Assembly (NCBI GenBank): GCA_032716605.1
Contig: CM064502.1
Coordinates: forward strand, 55,903,228 to 55,967,227
Direction of reading: 5' to 3'
From: Paralithodes platypus
Lineage: Eukaryota; Arthropoda; Malacostraca; Decapoda; Lithodidae
Length of the DNA: 64,000 nucleotides
Below, piece by piece: positions 53,311 to 63,769 of this stretch (position 1 is its first letter; each line of letters opens with the position of its first letter). The notes beneath the pieces were generated by a model. That model searched no databases, had not been told where the DNA came from, and saw only the letters and a list, made by a program, of their open reading frames with translations. Both the position numbers and the translations under genes were made by a program.

Positions 53311-53317
53311 TAACTTT

Positions 53318-53500
53318 TTAGTTGTTGTTGCTTTTCCCCAGGCTGTTTGGCCGAGCAGCCCCAAGGTCCCGAGCAAGGCGAAGGCCATAACCGAGCACCC
53401 CCACAAACCCCTCCCTGCTAACCACTTATAAAGCCCAGGTGACCGAAGCCACTCCAAGGCCGGGAGCTGAGGAGGGTGCGGAAACGCCCGGGAAACCAAA
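53318..53500 (-). repeat. Non-LTR retrotransposon 3' end inserted in DIRS-like element
   Basis: (GTT)n then CCCCAGGCTGTTTGGCCGAG; minus-strand coding text RGLWGCSVMAFALLGTLGLL corresponds to the ALWESPIIAMAFLRDSGLFG end at 36160-36240. Confidence 0.65.
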
Positions 53501-53565
53501 GCCCCACCCAAAGTCCTGTGCCCCTCAGCAATTATGAAGGGAAAGTTGAGGGGCAAAGGAAAAAT

Positions 53566-53883
53566 GTGACGCTGTGTTTACATTCGTCGGACGCACGGCT
53601 TTCAAAACACGCTTAATAGGCTTTCAAGCTTATGGAGCTCATGAGCTCATTTCTTACAGTTTCTTATAGTAGATCTTCTAGAAAAAGGCAAACTAGGCCT
53701 GTGTATCCAGCTCAGTACCAGTACTTGCACTGCTGCGGTCGTTCACGGTGTTGGCGGCGGCGGTAGCAGACGCAACATTTTTACTATTCTGTATTTTTGT
53801 TTTATAATCAAACTTCAAATCCGGTCTCCACGGCGCTAGTTTGTTTTGGGTTCCTCAGAGCCCAACCGGGTACCGGGGGTTAA
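53566..53883. mobile_element. Family G-related fragment
   Basis: TGTTTACATTCGTCGGACGC matches the GTTTACATGCGTCGGACC part of family G, and the right end is CCGGGTACCGGGGGTTAA. The left end is missing. Confidence 0.55.
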
Positions 53884-53930
53884 GGTATTCTGAAGATTTT
53901 TTTTATGAATACAGTATGAAGTACACATAC

Positions 53931-53975
53931 TGTAAGAAACTGTAAGAAACTGTAAGAAACTGTACTGTAAGAAAT
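53931..53975. repeat. 11-bp tandem repeat
   Basis: Four copies of GTAAGAAACT with small differences. Confidence 0.85.
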
Positions 53976-54339
53976 TACGAATGATATGTATAGTATCTAC
54001 ATTTGTGATCTAAGTTTTGCAATAAGAGTAATGTATGTCATATGCTATTGCCTTTTACAAGCTTTGCATATACTGTACTGTAAATATGATACTATTATAT
54101 AATTAGTATTTAATGTACTTATCAAGTATGTACTCTATATGCTAAGAAACTATTAACAATTTGTAATTTAATTTCTATACTTTATGTCTGTCTTTTCCAT
54201 AATAGGTGAATTTAATAGTACTGTACCCGCCTTATTTCTATAATTAGGCTCTTCTTAATAAATAAGTTTGTTCACAGTATTGTGTTGGCGTTGATTCCTT
54301 TTGACCTATTATTCATGGGTTGAGGATATGAAGGTCCCT

Positions 54340-54445
54340 CCAACGGTAGTGATACTCTAGGCTCTCGCGTCATTGATGGAGAGAGCCAATGCTAAATTAC
54401 GGTTTTGACAACCCAAAGGGAAGGATGGAAAACCTTTAATTTAGC
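54340..54445. repeat. Internal complementary region of DIRS-like element
   Basis: GGCTCTCGCGTCATTGATGG and AGAGAGCCAATGCTAAATTA are the reverse complement of the outer end of the left terminal repeat (50835-50875). The following TTTAATTTAGCAGTGGCTCA has the same sense as the left end. A segment matching element termini head to head is the hallmark of the DIRS-1 internal complementary region. Confidence 0.65.
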
Positions 54446-54489
54446 AGTGGCTCAATGACCTTTACTGCCCTCCCACCTTCCCCTTCCCA

Positions 54490-54515
54490 TACACATACAC
54501 ATACACATACACATG
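54490..54515. repeat. (ACACAT)n microsatellite
   Basis: Four ACACAT units just inside the right terminal repeat. Confidence 0.85.
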
Positions 54516-54536
54516 CCCAACTTGATATACCAGTAG

Positions 54537-54842
54537 AGAAAGAATCTTGCAAGATGGCGAGTGACGGCAACCGAGTATGGGAAGCCACGGGACAACTTGA
54601 AGGACGCCAAGTGAAACGGGCGCACTGTTCAAACTGATTTTATCATTATACTTTTATATTTTCACTTCTAGTGGCTCCGTAAGAATGACGTACCTTAGGC
54701 ACAATTAAAGGGTACCCCCTAAGATGGCTATGGTTCTTGACCGACAGTTGTAAGGTTAATCCGGTCTCTTAAGAGACCCGGAAAGAGGCCATTTTTACAT
54801 AAAGCTCTCACATTATTGACAACGGAACCACTGCTAAATATT
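54537..54842 (-). repeat. Right inverted terminal repeat of DIRS-like element
   Basis: Mirror of 50833-51131: AATCTTGCAAGATGGCGAG, AAAGGGTACCCCCTAAGATG, GGTTAATCCGGTCTCTTAAG, GAAAGAGGCC and CCACTGCTAAATATT. The arms differ by scattered substitutions and small indels. Confidence 0.85.
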
Positions 54843-54877
54843 AGGTTTTCCTTCCTTCCCTTCAGATTGTCAAACCC

Positions 54878-55412
54878 ACGTACCTCGCTCGTTTCTGTCT
54901 TCAAATCTTCATTCCCTCTACTTCCCAACCACTCTCCATACGCTTTCTTCTAGTCTTCCACAGCTATTTTTTACCTCTTTTGTCCACCATGCTGTACCTT
55001 TCACTCCCCTCCCTCTTCTCCTTACTCCACACACCTCCTCACATGCTGCACAGATCTCTTCCTTAAACACCTTGCTCATCTCCTCCACTTCCTCCATACC
55101 TTCCAGGTCAAAACTACCTAGTCGTCTTTCTACTGCTCTCCTGTACTCTTCCCTGATTTCCTCCTCCTGTAGCCTCTCCACCCTCATCGCCATTCCACCT
55201 TCCTCTCGCCTCCCTCCAGCTCTCCTCACCCACTTCTTTTGTATCTTAATTTTAGCTACTACTACAAAATGATCAGACAGACCCCCTCTAATACCCCTAT
55301 ACACCCTAGCATCCAGCACAGATTTCTTCATTCGTTCATCCACACGTATATAATCAATCAGTGCCTTTTGTTCCACCACTGTCTTATCCTTATCATTCTT
55401 CCTCCACACCAC
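54878..55412 (-). pseudogene. RTE-like retrotransposon, endonuclease C-terminus and linker
   Basis: Minus-strand frame: VEQKALIDYIRVDERMKKSV, LDARVYRGIRGGLSDHFVVV (the SDH box of the apurinic-type endonuclease) and AKIKIQKKWVRR, then REEYRRAVERRLGSFDLEGM and EEVCGVRRRGRGVKGTAWW. It loses frame near 54950. Directly abuts the right DIRS terminal repeat. Same family as 35490-36000. Confidence 0.8.
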
Positions 55413-55604
55413 TTTCCATGTGTAGGCCTACCTGTGTATCATTCTGTGTCATTGTGTGTCCGATATGATGACCTATGGTTGCCCACTACCAGGATGGCGC
55501 CTCCATAATGGGTGACTCAGGGTTCAACAAATCTGTGACTTCTTTAACCCTTCTGTGGGAGACGTTCCGGAACGCCATGGCAATTTGCAGCAATCTACAG
55601 GCTT

Positions 55605-56034
55605 TTAACCCCTTATTGGCGGCGCTCGACTTAAGTCGTGCACCAATTTGTAGCAAGTTAGGAGCATTATTAAGGCTTTTAAAGGGTTAAAATCGAGTGC
55701 AAATGGCCGGGAGCGCAGCGGGCCAGACAGCCGACTCCCAGGGCTTACCGCCGCCCATTAACTCATGTTTCCTGTGTTCTCGAGAGGCCGGCAGTGTAGC
55801 CAGTAGTGAGCATAGCTGGGAAAAATATACCGATATATGCTAAACTCCCATGTTCGTGGCATCACTGCAAGAGAACTACGAGTGCTACGTAGCTCGTTCT
55901 GGTCTCATTTTGAAGCTCTTAGTGCCTAGTTTTTTGCTAAATAAATTTTTGTTCATGCAGATGCTTGATTTATCATGCAGGAGGGCCTGAATATGCCCAA
56001 ATGAGCCCAAAACACCCCGCTAGACAAGGGTTAA
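55605..56034. mobile_element. TTAA element, shortened family F relative
   Basis: TTAACCCCTTATTGGCGGCG at the left and ACACCCCGCTAGACAAGGGTTAA-like text at the right, TTAA on both sides; 430 bp. GGCGGCGCTCGACTTAAGTCG corresponds to the GGCGGCGCTCGACATAGGTC of 27015-27035. Confidence 0.7.
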
Positions 56035-57819
56035 AGCCTCTTAAAGCCTGTAAATAGAGTGAGAGGGAGCGAGAGTGCATCAGGCCACCCGTCCTCCTCC
56101 CAGGCAGCCGCCCCGGTACACTGAAGGGTCTGAGTCAGAGTCTCGCTAGCTATACAATGCTGCCAAAGGCAAAAATACCTCTTCCCATTACCACGTCGCT
56201 TCATCGTGCCAAGTGTCACTGTCCATTGCCTCACCACTATTTCATTCATCAAATCCTGCAAGTGTTGCTACCTTGGAGTTGAAGCAGCCCCTTCCGAGTC
56301 TCCATTGATTTGGGTCCTACATTATCCGTGATAGGGTGTGTGAAGATACCTTCAACTGCCCTTTACCACAACTAAAAATCCACATTCCACTTCATTTCAT
56401 CTGTATATTTCCTCAGTATTGGCATCTTTGACTATCATTCATGAGTCACATCCCTTATTTTGTTAATACTATAAATAATTTAAATGTTTGCTTTATTATA
56501 ATATCACCGATCGACTACCATCGTCTCTTGGAATAATCACATGCTGATTTATCCGGCGTTCCCTCATTGCCGTCAAGATGTACGGTGGAGTTTATAGCGC
56601 TGCATTGTCTTCATAGCCCTCCACTTAAGACCAAGGACAAGCTTCTTCGCCGAGTCTATTTGCTACCGATCACAATGTTTGGACGCCATCATCTAATGGA
56701 GCAAGTTGGCATGGTAATCTGGACCGATTTTGTTGACTTCTGTCTTAGGCGTTGAATAACCTACCTGTGTATGTAATAAATTAACCGTGTTGGATATTAG
56801 GTGTCCATCGATCTCTGCCAACCCTTTTTACCTCCGCCAACCCGCGGATCACGGCCCTTGATTTTTTGCCAACCACGGTCCTTGATTAACGATTTCTTTC
56901 ATGGATGGCCCTTACTTTGAAGTAGACCATAGTAGCCGTCCCGGGAGAAAAAGGTCCGGACTCGAGACACGCCATCTGAGCCAGAAAACCCGCGAAGAAG
57001 TACCGGGTAGGTTGTGCGTCACTGGAATGGTTACCTAGACGATTGGAGCTTAACGAGGTCATTTATGTGGCAAAACAAAGAGACTGAGATTTATATAGCA
57101 TCACCCCACCACTTATAGCATTTTAGAGATATTGAAATAGGCTTCATGATAGTTTAGCCTAGGCCTAGGCTACTTGGTATTTTACAAGTGTCATTTCAAT
57201 AAACCTGAATTTTTCGGGATGGATGTAGGCTAGCCTAGCCTTGTTTTGTTTACATAGGGCGATCGCCGCGATTAACTTAGCGTCTAATTTGACGGCGATT
57301 TTTTCTCTCGGTTAGGCTAGGGTAAAACGCCGATAAAAGTACTCCGGTCTCACCTACCATAGCCTAATTGCGAACCTCCAACTTCAGCTGGGGTTTATAG
57401 GCCTAGCCTGCTTCCTTTTTTTCTTCATCAGTTTGTTTACACAAAACAGCTGGAAGCACACACTATCAATTGTCACTTTAAAGGTAAAATAGGCCTAGGC
57501 CTATATCATATTTAAGCATTTCCTACAAGTTATTAAGTGAATATATCTGCGAGGCAGAGCAAGATTCGCCGATTCACGGTGCGGACAAGGTCTAAAACTT
57601 TCTTCATAGACCTATTCACAAAACTAGATCACCTGCATTCAAAATGGCGATAATATTCAAGGACACTAGTGCAACGTTATGAGAAACAATTTATTAGGGA
57701 AAATAGGCACCAATAGATTCGCCATATTTTTCTCCATATAGTCCGCATGGAGGATTTTCGTTATCAACAAATTGAAAAATATCCACTTCACAGACAAATA
57801 CACCAAAAATCTAAGTCAA

Positions 57820-57905
57820 AGCGGGGGTGTGGGGGCAGCAGCCCCCACCTATAATACTAGGTTAGGTTAGGTAAGGTTGATAGGTTAGGCTAATGTCCTT
57901 TCAAA
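57820..57905 (+). repeat. GGGGGTGTGGGGGCAGC dispersed repeat
   Basis: GCGGGGGTGTGGGGGCAGCA, CCCCCACCTATAATACTAGG and TTAGGTTAGGTAAGGTTG. A second + copy at 58332-58415 and an inverse copy near 31640-31710. Confidence 0.75.
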
Positions 57906-58239
57906 TGGGTGTAGGGTAGTAAACACCAGGATAGCCTATATCCGGTCAGAGGTAAGAAGAAGAAGAAGAGTCCTGCACTAGTCTCCTTGAATGCTACCAA
58001 AATGGCTACCGGGACAGGACTGAAAACGTTTTGGTTTAATGTTAGGCCTATTTTAATACCACACATTTTGTTGATATATTTGAAGATAAATAATGAATCT
58101 ATATGCTCTAAAGATCATAAGAAAATTTGTTTTAACCCTCGGCAAAACCTAATAAAAAAGTATGGTACTAAAATGTTTTTTTCGTAACAAGGTTGTCAAT
58201 ACGGTAGTTTCCCGTTATCAATGTACAATCAAGCTGAAG

Positions 58240-58415
58240 ATTGCAGAGTAAACACCATAGACTTCTTCGACTTTTCTTTCACCTTCGTATAATCGACAGC
58301 CAATTTTTCTTTCTTTTTTAAGTACTCAACCAGCGGGGGTGTGGGGGTGGCAGCCCCCACCCATAATACTAGGTTAGGTAAGGTTGTTAGGTTAGGCTAA
58401 TGTCTTTTCAAATCA
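58240..58415 (+). repeat. GGGGGTGTGGGGGTGGC dispersed repeat, second copy
   Basis: TTGCAGAGTAAACACCATAG, ATCGACAGCCAATTTTTC, GCGGGGGTGTGGGGGTGGCA and ACTAGGTTAGGTAAGGTTG; the inverse of 31640-31830. Confidence 0.75.
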
Positions 58416-59114
58416 CTATCGGGGAGCGAGTGTGTCTCAACATCGATCGATAGGCCTAATGGGGAAAATAGGTTTTCCCGAGATTTCTAATTAATTACAA
58501 ACACTATATATTGATTCAAATGACCAATTTTGTTTATAAAAAACACTCGGAAAATTTGTGGTATTAAAATAAAAAAATCCAACGTTTTGGCTGAGTGTGT
58601 TCGAATTCTTGAGGTATAAAAAGCACCCTGTGGCAAAATACAGAACGATTTTTGCGGTCGGTCAATAAATGTACCATTGTTTTGGGTGGCCTGATGCTAC
58701 CTTTATTGTTTAAATATACCTCTTAGCCTATATGTTATATTCTATATACAGTATTTCAAAGTAAGATATAGTCACCATAAGTGTATCAAGTTGAAGCCAA
58801 AGCCATTTTCCGAACTACGATGTCTAGCCTAATGGTAATTTTTTGTAATTACCTTGCAAATAATGGCTATAAATTGCGAATTGTGTAATAAATATGCGTT
58901 ACATTTATTTATTGACATGCTTTTATGTAGTTGTCGTTTATAATTGAAGAATAGTGTAATGGATTAAGAACTAAGAGGCCAGTCTTACTCATTCAGTGAA
59001 GAAAAATGGCGGATTTTCGGTTTCTCGTCATATTTCAGGCTAGCCTAATAGGAGAATGTAGCTTTAGTATCAGCATTTCCACACATGATTTACAATTGTG
59101 AATAACTGAACGTT

Positions 59115-59217
59115 GTATGGGAGAGATGGGATGTACGCAAGGGATGGGGTTAATCTTTCACGGTTAGGGGTTTCTACATTAGCTAGTTCTTTAGATAGGG
59201 TGGTTGTGGGGTTTTGA
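59115..59217 (+). pseudogene. CR1-like ORF1 C-terminal remnant
   Basis: Frame LYGRDGMYARDGVNLSRLGV then STLASSLDRVVVGF and TGA (59215-59217). DGVNLSRLG resembles the last block of the SGNH-type esterase domain found in ORF1 of many CR1/L2 elements. Upstream text is unrelated, so the element is 5' truncated here. Confidence 0.55.
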
Positions 59218-60758
59218 ACAGAAATATTGAGAGTGTAAATGAGAGGTTAAATGGAACAATTTTAGCGTCAGGCGAAAGCGATAAGGATATTCAGTCTCAT
59301 GCTAAAAATGATGACTATAATGCAAATGATAGTAGTGATGGTGCAACGGAAGATGGAAATGTCGCTAAAAACAAAGGTAAATTAGGTATAAAGAAAAGAA
59401 GTAAATTGAGAGTATATTACACAAACTGTAGGAGTCTATGTAACAAACTGAACGAACTTAGAGCCCTTGTTAGCAAAGAAAATATAGACATAATAGCGCT
59501 AACTGAAACGTGGATTAATACAGAAACCAGGCATTTTTTAGCAGAATTTGATATACCAGGATATAGTTTGTTTAAATATGACCGAACAAGTAAGAGGGGT
59601 GGCGGTATAGCAGTGTTTGTCAGGAGTACATTAAAAAGCTGTATTAAATCAGGTATTAGACTAAATAACGATAATGAAAGTGTTTGGGTAGAGGTTAACG
59701 AAGGTAGTGAGACCATAGTTATTGGAGTTATGTATAGACCGCCAAATATGAGTAGAAATGACGGAACGTCATTATGGGAGGAAATTAAAATGGCATCAAG
59801 GTTTAGCAATGTGTGCATTATGGGGGATTTTAATTTTCCGAATATAGATTGGCAGCATCAAATAGGAGACTCTGATTCTGAGGAGTTTATAGAGGTAGTA
59901 CAAGATAGTTTTTTATTTCAATTCATAGACACGCCGACTAGAGGTAATAATATTCTCGATTTAGTTTTCAGTAACAATGAACATATGGTAAATAATGTAG
60001 AGATAGGGGACCACCTAGGAAATAGTGACCACAATTCTGTGTATTTTAATATACAATGGAAAGGTAATACCAGAGAGAATACAACATTAATACCTGACTT
60101 TAGAAAAGCCAATTATGGTGGGTTAAGAAGAGCCCTATTAGCGGACCGTATGGTCAAAAAATTAAGTCGATCCAGGTGTCCAAATGAGTGTACCCCTTCT
60201 CAGGCACCTGTCATCTTAAGTCAGGAAGAGACGTCAACCTTGGTAGATACATACGATAATTTTATCAAGTCAGTATTCAATGCACAAAATAAATACATCC
60301 CCAAAAGAAAATTTAGATCAACACAGAACCAACCCAAATGGATGAATAATAGACTATTAGATCTTCTAGGACAAAAGAGAGGAATATATAGAAAAATTAG
60401 AAAAGGCGAAATTCACCTACTTGCTTACTATCAGAATCTATCAAGACAGGTAAAAAAGGATATTAGGAAAGAAAAAAGAAATTATGAAATTAAGGTTGCC
60501 AATGACTCAAAAAATAATCCTAAAGCTTTTTACCAACTATATAAATCCAAGGTTAGAGATGTAATTGGTCCCCTTAAAACTTCGATAGGAGAAATGACAG
60601 AAAATGATTTAGAAATGTGCAGTACATTAAATAGTCAATTTCTTTCCGTTTTCACTAATGAAAATTTGGCACAGTTTCCAGAAGTCCGTAAGGTATATAG
60701 CGATAGTATAGAAAATAGGTTAGGTACGGTTACCATAAGTAGAAATGATGTGCTTTAG
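59214..60758 (+). CDS. CR1-like ORF2, endonuclease part
   Basis: 514 codons open from a TTG at 59214 to TAG at 60756-60758; the frame has no ATG near its start. Apurinic-type endonuclease at residues about 66-285: YYTNCRSLCNKL (Asn71), ALTETWI (Glu98), KRGGGIAVFV, MGDFNFPNID (Asp205, Asn207) and the final NSDHNSV (Asp272, His273), so all usual catalytic residues are present. Residues 380-510 are a basic linker. The stop interrupts the frame just before the RT: the next codons, EIDRLKPHKSPGPDEV, continue in the same frame. The enzyme would nick the target to start reverse transcription. Confidence 0.85.
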   Translation: MNRNIESVNERLNGTILASGESDKDIQSHAKNDDYNANDSSDGATEDGNVAKNKGKLGIKKRSKLRVYYTNCRSLCNKLNELRALVSKENIDIIALTETWINTETRHFLAEFDIPGYSLFKYDRTSKRGGGIAVFVRSTLKSCIKSGIRLNNDNESVWVEVNEGSETIVIGVMYRPPNMSRNDGTSLWEEIKMASRFSNVCIMGDFNFPNIDWQHQIGDSDSEEFIEVVQDSFLFQFIDTPTRGNNILDLVFSNNEHMVNNVEIGDHLGNSDHNSVYFNIQWKGNTRENTTLIPDFRKANYGGLRRALLADRMVKKLSRSRCPNECTPSQAPVILSQEETSTLVDTYDNFIKSVFNAQNKYIPKRKFRSTQNQPKWMNNRLLDLLGQKRGIYRKIRKGEIHLLAYYQNLSRQVKKDIRKEKRNYEIKVANDSKNNPKAFYQLYKSKVRDVIGPLKTSIGEMTENDLEMCSTLNSQFLSVFTNENLAQFPEVRKVYSDSIENRLGTVTISRNDVL

Positions 60759-61211
60759 GAAATTGACAGACTGAAACCTCATAAATCGCCTGGTCCTGAT
60801 GAGGTATATGCTAGAGTATTAAAAGAATGTAGGGATGAGTTAAATTACCCATTAACATTTTTATTTAACAAGTCATTGGAGACCGGTATAGTTCCAGAAG
60901 CTTGGAAGCTTGCAAACGTAGTTCCGATCTTCAAAAAAGGTGACAAATCAATAGCATCCAATTACCGTCCCATTAGTCTTACATCAATCATAGGAAAGCT
61001 ACTAGAGTCAATTATTGCTAGTAAAATTAGAAACCACTTAGATACATTTAATTTAATAAATTCTTCTCAGCATGGATTCACTCAGGGACGTTCTTGCCTT
61101 ACTAATTTGCTTAGTTTTTTCTCAGAGGTATATGAAGCAGTAGATAATGACAAGTCATATGATATAATATATTTAGATTTCAGTAAAGCTTTCGACAAGA
61201 GTCCCCCATGA
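60759..61211 (+). pseudogene. CR1-like ORF2, RT fingers and first catalytic aspartate
   Basis: Same frame as the endonuclease after the TAG: KSPGPDEV, ANVVPIFKKGDKSIASNYRP, ISLTSIIGKLLESI, SQHGFTQGRSCLTNLL and IIYLDFSKAFDK (RT motif A aspartate). The frame ends at 61209-61211 because of an extra base near 61200. Confidence 0.85.
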
Positions 61212-61215
61212 GAGA

Positions 61216-62244
61216 TTGATGAGAAAGGTTGAGGCGCATGGAATAGGTGGGGCGTTGTTGGGATGGATTAGGTCATGGCTAATTGGTAGGAAGCAGAGTG
61301 TCAGCATAAATGGTACGAAGTCAGAATGGGGAGCAGTCAAAAGTGGTGTCCCCCAGGGATCTGTATTAGGTCCTCTGTTGTTTGTTATATACATAAATTA
61401 CCTTGATTTAGGTATAACTAGTAGGATAAGTAAATTTGCAGACGATACCAAAATGGGGAGAACAATTGATTCAGATAGAGATATATTGTGCCTCCAAAGG
61501 GATCTAGATACCTTACACGAATGGTCAGTAAATTGGCAGATGAAGTTTAACATTGACAAATGCAAGGTATTAAAGATAGGGAAGATGCATACAAATGTTA
61601 AATATAAACTAGCTAATGTGGAATTAGAAAACTCGAATTGTGAGAAAGATCTAGGTGTGTTTGTTAGCAATGATTTGAAGCCTAGACAACAGTGTATAAG
61701 CGTTCGAAACAAGGCAAACAGGATTCTCGGGTTCATCTCGAGGAGTGTGAGTAACAGAACTGCTGATGTTATCTTAAAACTTTACTTGTCATTAGTGAGA
61801 CCCCATATGGATTATGCTGTTCAATTTTGGTGTCCTTATTACAGAATGGACATAGATTCATTGGAGAGAGTACAACGTAGAATGACAAAAATGGTCCATA
61901 ATATTAGAAATCTTCCGTATAAAGAAAGGTTGAAGAAATTAGGCTTACATTCGTTAGAGAGACGCAGAGTTAGAGGGGATATGATAGAGGTGTTCAAGTG
62001 GGTTAGTGGGATTAACAAAGGGGACATGACAAATGTACTAAAGCTCAGTGATAGCGAAAGAACTCGTACCAATGGTTTCAAATTAGATAAATTTCGTTTC
62101 AGAAAAGATATAGGCAAATATTGGTTTGGTAACAGAGTTGTAGATGGGTGGAATGGACTACCAAGTGCTATAGTGGGATTAAAAACGATAGGGAGCTTTA
62201 AGATAAAATTGGATAAGCATATGGACGAGAAGGGTTGGGTGTGA
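61216..62244 (+). pseudogene. CR1-like ORF2, RT palm, thumb and C-terminus
   Basis: 342 codons in the +1 frame relative to the preceding part. RKVEAHGIGGALLGWIRSWL, SGVPQGSVLGPLLFVIYIN (motif B), KFADDTKM (motif C, residues about 73-80), LHEWSVNWQMKFNIDKCKVL, NRILGFISRSVSNR, LYLSLVRPHMDYAVQFWCPY and a C-terminal NRVVDGWNGLPSAIV. Intact internally. Stop TGA at 62242-62244. Confidence 0.85.
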
Positions 62245-62576
62245 AGGGGGATCAGCAGGGTTGGGCCAATCAGCGCTCTGCAGACCCCCGTAATCCTGCG
62301 TTAATCTCTAACCGTTTTGGTAAGATGATCCTCAGGGTATTAGAGTGTTGAGCCTATAATTGGGCTTTGTAATTGGGGTTGTGTGGGACAGGGATCTGCC
62401 TTGCTTAGGCCAATCGGCTTTCTGCAGACTCCCATTTTCTTATGTTCTGTATGACAACGAGGAGCTGCTTAAATTGATGAAAATAGGATAATATTGAGAC
62501 AATTCTGATGGCCTAACATCGACTTTGGGAAGTATTCGAATTAAGTATTATTATGTGACCTAGGTACAAAATATGC

Positions 62577-62872
62577 ATTTTTTTTTTTTTTTTTTTCCCT
62601 ATATTCCAACTACTCCCTCTCGGGCATAGGCTGAGAGCCTCTACACTACACCGCTGGACACGGTGAGGCCCGTGAGGTCTTGTTCCAGTCTAGGGAGTGA
62701 GACATGCGAAGCACCCCGGCTCGAAACAATTACATCTCTGAAGCCGCTTCGCCTCCGCGCTTCACCGTCTCACCCCGCACACTCGGACCCTCACTCTCAG
62801 AACGCCACCTATTGAGCAATTAACTCACTAGGCATTGCCCCCCTGTAACATATTTTGAATATGGGAATATTC
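62577..62872 (-). mobile_element. SINE-like retroposon, inverse of 5349-5731
   Basis: A T-run (about 20) at 62578-62597 is the poly(A) tail of a minus-strand copy. CCCTATATTCCAACTAC, CTCTCGGGCATAGGCTGAGA, GGTCTTGTTCCAGTCTAGGG and GAATATGGGAATATTCATAC match the + copy. The tRNA-like head is absent. Confidence 0.75.
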
Positions 62873-62886
62873 ATACAATGCATATA

Positions 62887-63768
62887 CAGTAAAAGTCCGA
62901 TAATCCGACGACCGATAATTGGAATCTCCCAATAGTCCGATTTTTTTTAAATGAGGCCAAATCCGAATTCACCCGATAGTCCGAATTTCAAAAAGTCCCG
63001 AAGTCCCCTTTTTGAGGCATTAGGCTACCCAAAACCCACCCAAATAACACATAATGGTACACACACATCATATGTTCATGAAATCACTTTAAAACCCTCC
63101 AGCCCCAGCTACGCATTACATAAATATTCCCCGAAACCCGGGGGTTTTGGCCGAAAAATGTCTACGCCTAGGCTACCGTATCTTTGTTATTTTGCTTGCT
63201 TCCGCATTCCTGCGCATCCCCAAGCGTAGATGTCTTTCGTACCTGTAGAATGGCGTTAAGTAGAGCTCTCTAAGTCAACTGGTTCAGTTGTGATGATGAT
63301 TTCATTGGAGATAACTTTATGGCAAAAACAGCCACTTTACACTACTTTTCGCTACTTAACAATAACATACAGGCACACACGAACAAGCGACGTACTCCTT
63401 CTTGTGGTCGGAGATGCGGGGCGTCGGTCCAGCCGGCTGTTGTTTACATACGTCGGACGTACGCCTCGCACACCAAGCTTACAGGCTTTAAGCTCATGAG
63501 TGCCTCAGAGCCCTTCCGGGTAGCTCGGGGTTGTTTTTTATGGGTGCCTAAGAGCTCTTCCGGGTGTGATGGGTATGTTTACCATTATGTGTCATATTGG
63601 ATGTACTGTATAGCATTATATTGTGCATATGGATAGCCTACATTGTGTTCAGGTTTTCGTCAGGCCATTAATACACAGGTTCATAGGGGTAAATTCCAAT
63701 AATCCGAAAAATCCGGTAATCGGAACGAGGCCCGGTCCCCTGCTATTCGGATTACAGGACTTTTACTG
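62887..63768. mobile_element. TA-flanked Tigger/pogo-like element carrying a family G insertion
   Basis: TA|CAGTAAAAGTCCGATAATCC at the left and GGATTACAGGACTTTTACTG|TA at the right: inverted ends, TA target. The original element is roughly 390 bp once the TTAA element at 63089-63579 is discounted. Non-coding. Confidence 0.8.
63089..63579 (+). mobile_element. TTAA element family G nested in Tigger-like element
   Basis: Left end TTTAAAACCCTCCAGCCCCA. The interior follows 49784-50270 closely (AGAGCTCTCTAAGTCAACTG, TTCATTGGAGATAACTTTAT). The right end is decayed (GGGTGTGATGGGTATGTTTA). Confidence 0.75.
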
Positions 63769-63769
63769 T

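Larger units (their letters stand above)
50833..54842 (+). mobile_element. Decayed DIRS-like tyrosine-recombinase retrotransposon
   Basis: Inverted terminal repeats of about 300 bp flank an RNase H segment followed by a tyrosine-recombinase region, with an internal complementary region before the right repeat. This is the architecture of DIRS-1-type retrotransposons, which integrate with a recombinase and lack LTRs and endonuclease. GAG and RT are missing, and the interior carries later insertions (51369-51830, 53318-53500, 53566-53883). At about 4 kb it is shorter than complete DIRS elements and cannot be autonomous. Confidence 0.8.
56035..59110. other. Region without recognised genes
   Basis: Short frames only (for example 56567-56755, MPSRCTVEFIALHCLHSPPL and so on, no domain recognised). 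AGGCCTAGGC- and TTAGG-rich text at 57150-57500 resembles MADF intron 1. Two copies of the GGGGGTGTGGGGGCAGC repeat occur (57820-57905, 58240-58415). I cannot exclude short exons of the MADF gene or another gene. Confidence 0.4.
59115..62452 (+). mobile_element. CR1-like non-LTR retrotransposon, 5' truncated
   Basis: Order: ORF1 tail, apurinic-type endonuclease, reverse transcriptase with FADD box, C-terminal region, 3' UTR ending CCCATTTTCTTATGTTCTGT. Tails with TTCTTATG-like octamers are known from CR1-type elements. It is the best preserved element in the window, with two coding lesions (stop at 60756-60758, single-base frameshift near 61200). Confidence 0.85.

Noticed and set aside
56567..56755. 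62-codon frame as a possible exon
   Set aside because: Continuous and CG-containing, but no recognisable domain, acceptor or partner exon; left unassigned.
59417..59818. 133-codon minus frame
   Set aside because: Antisense to the CR1 endonuclease domain.
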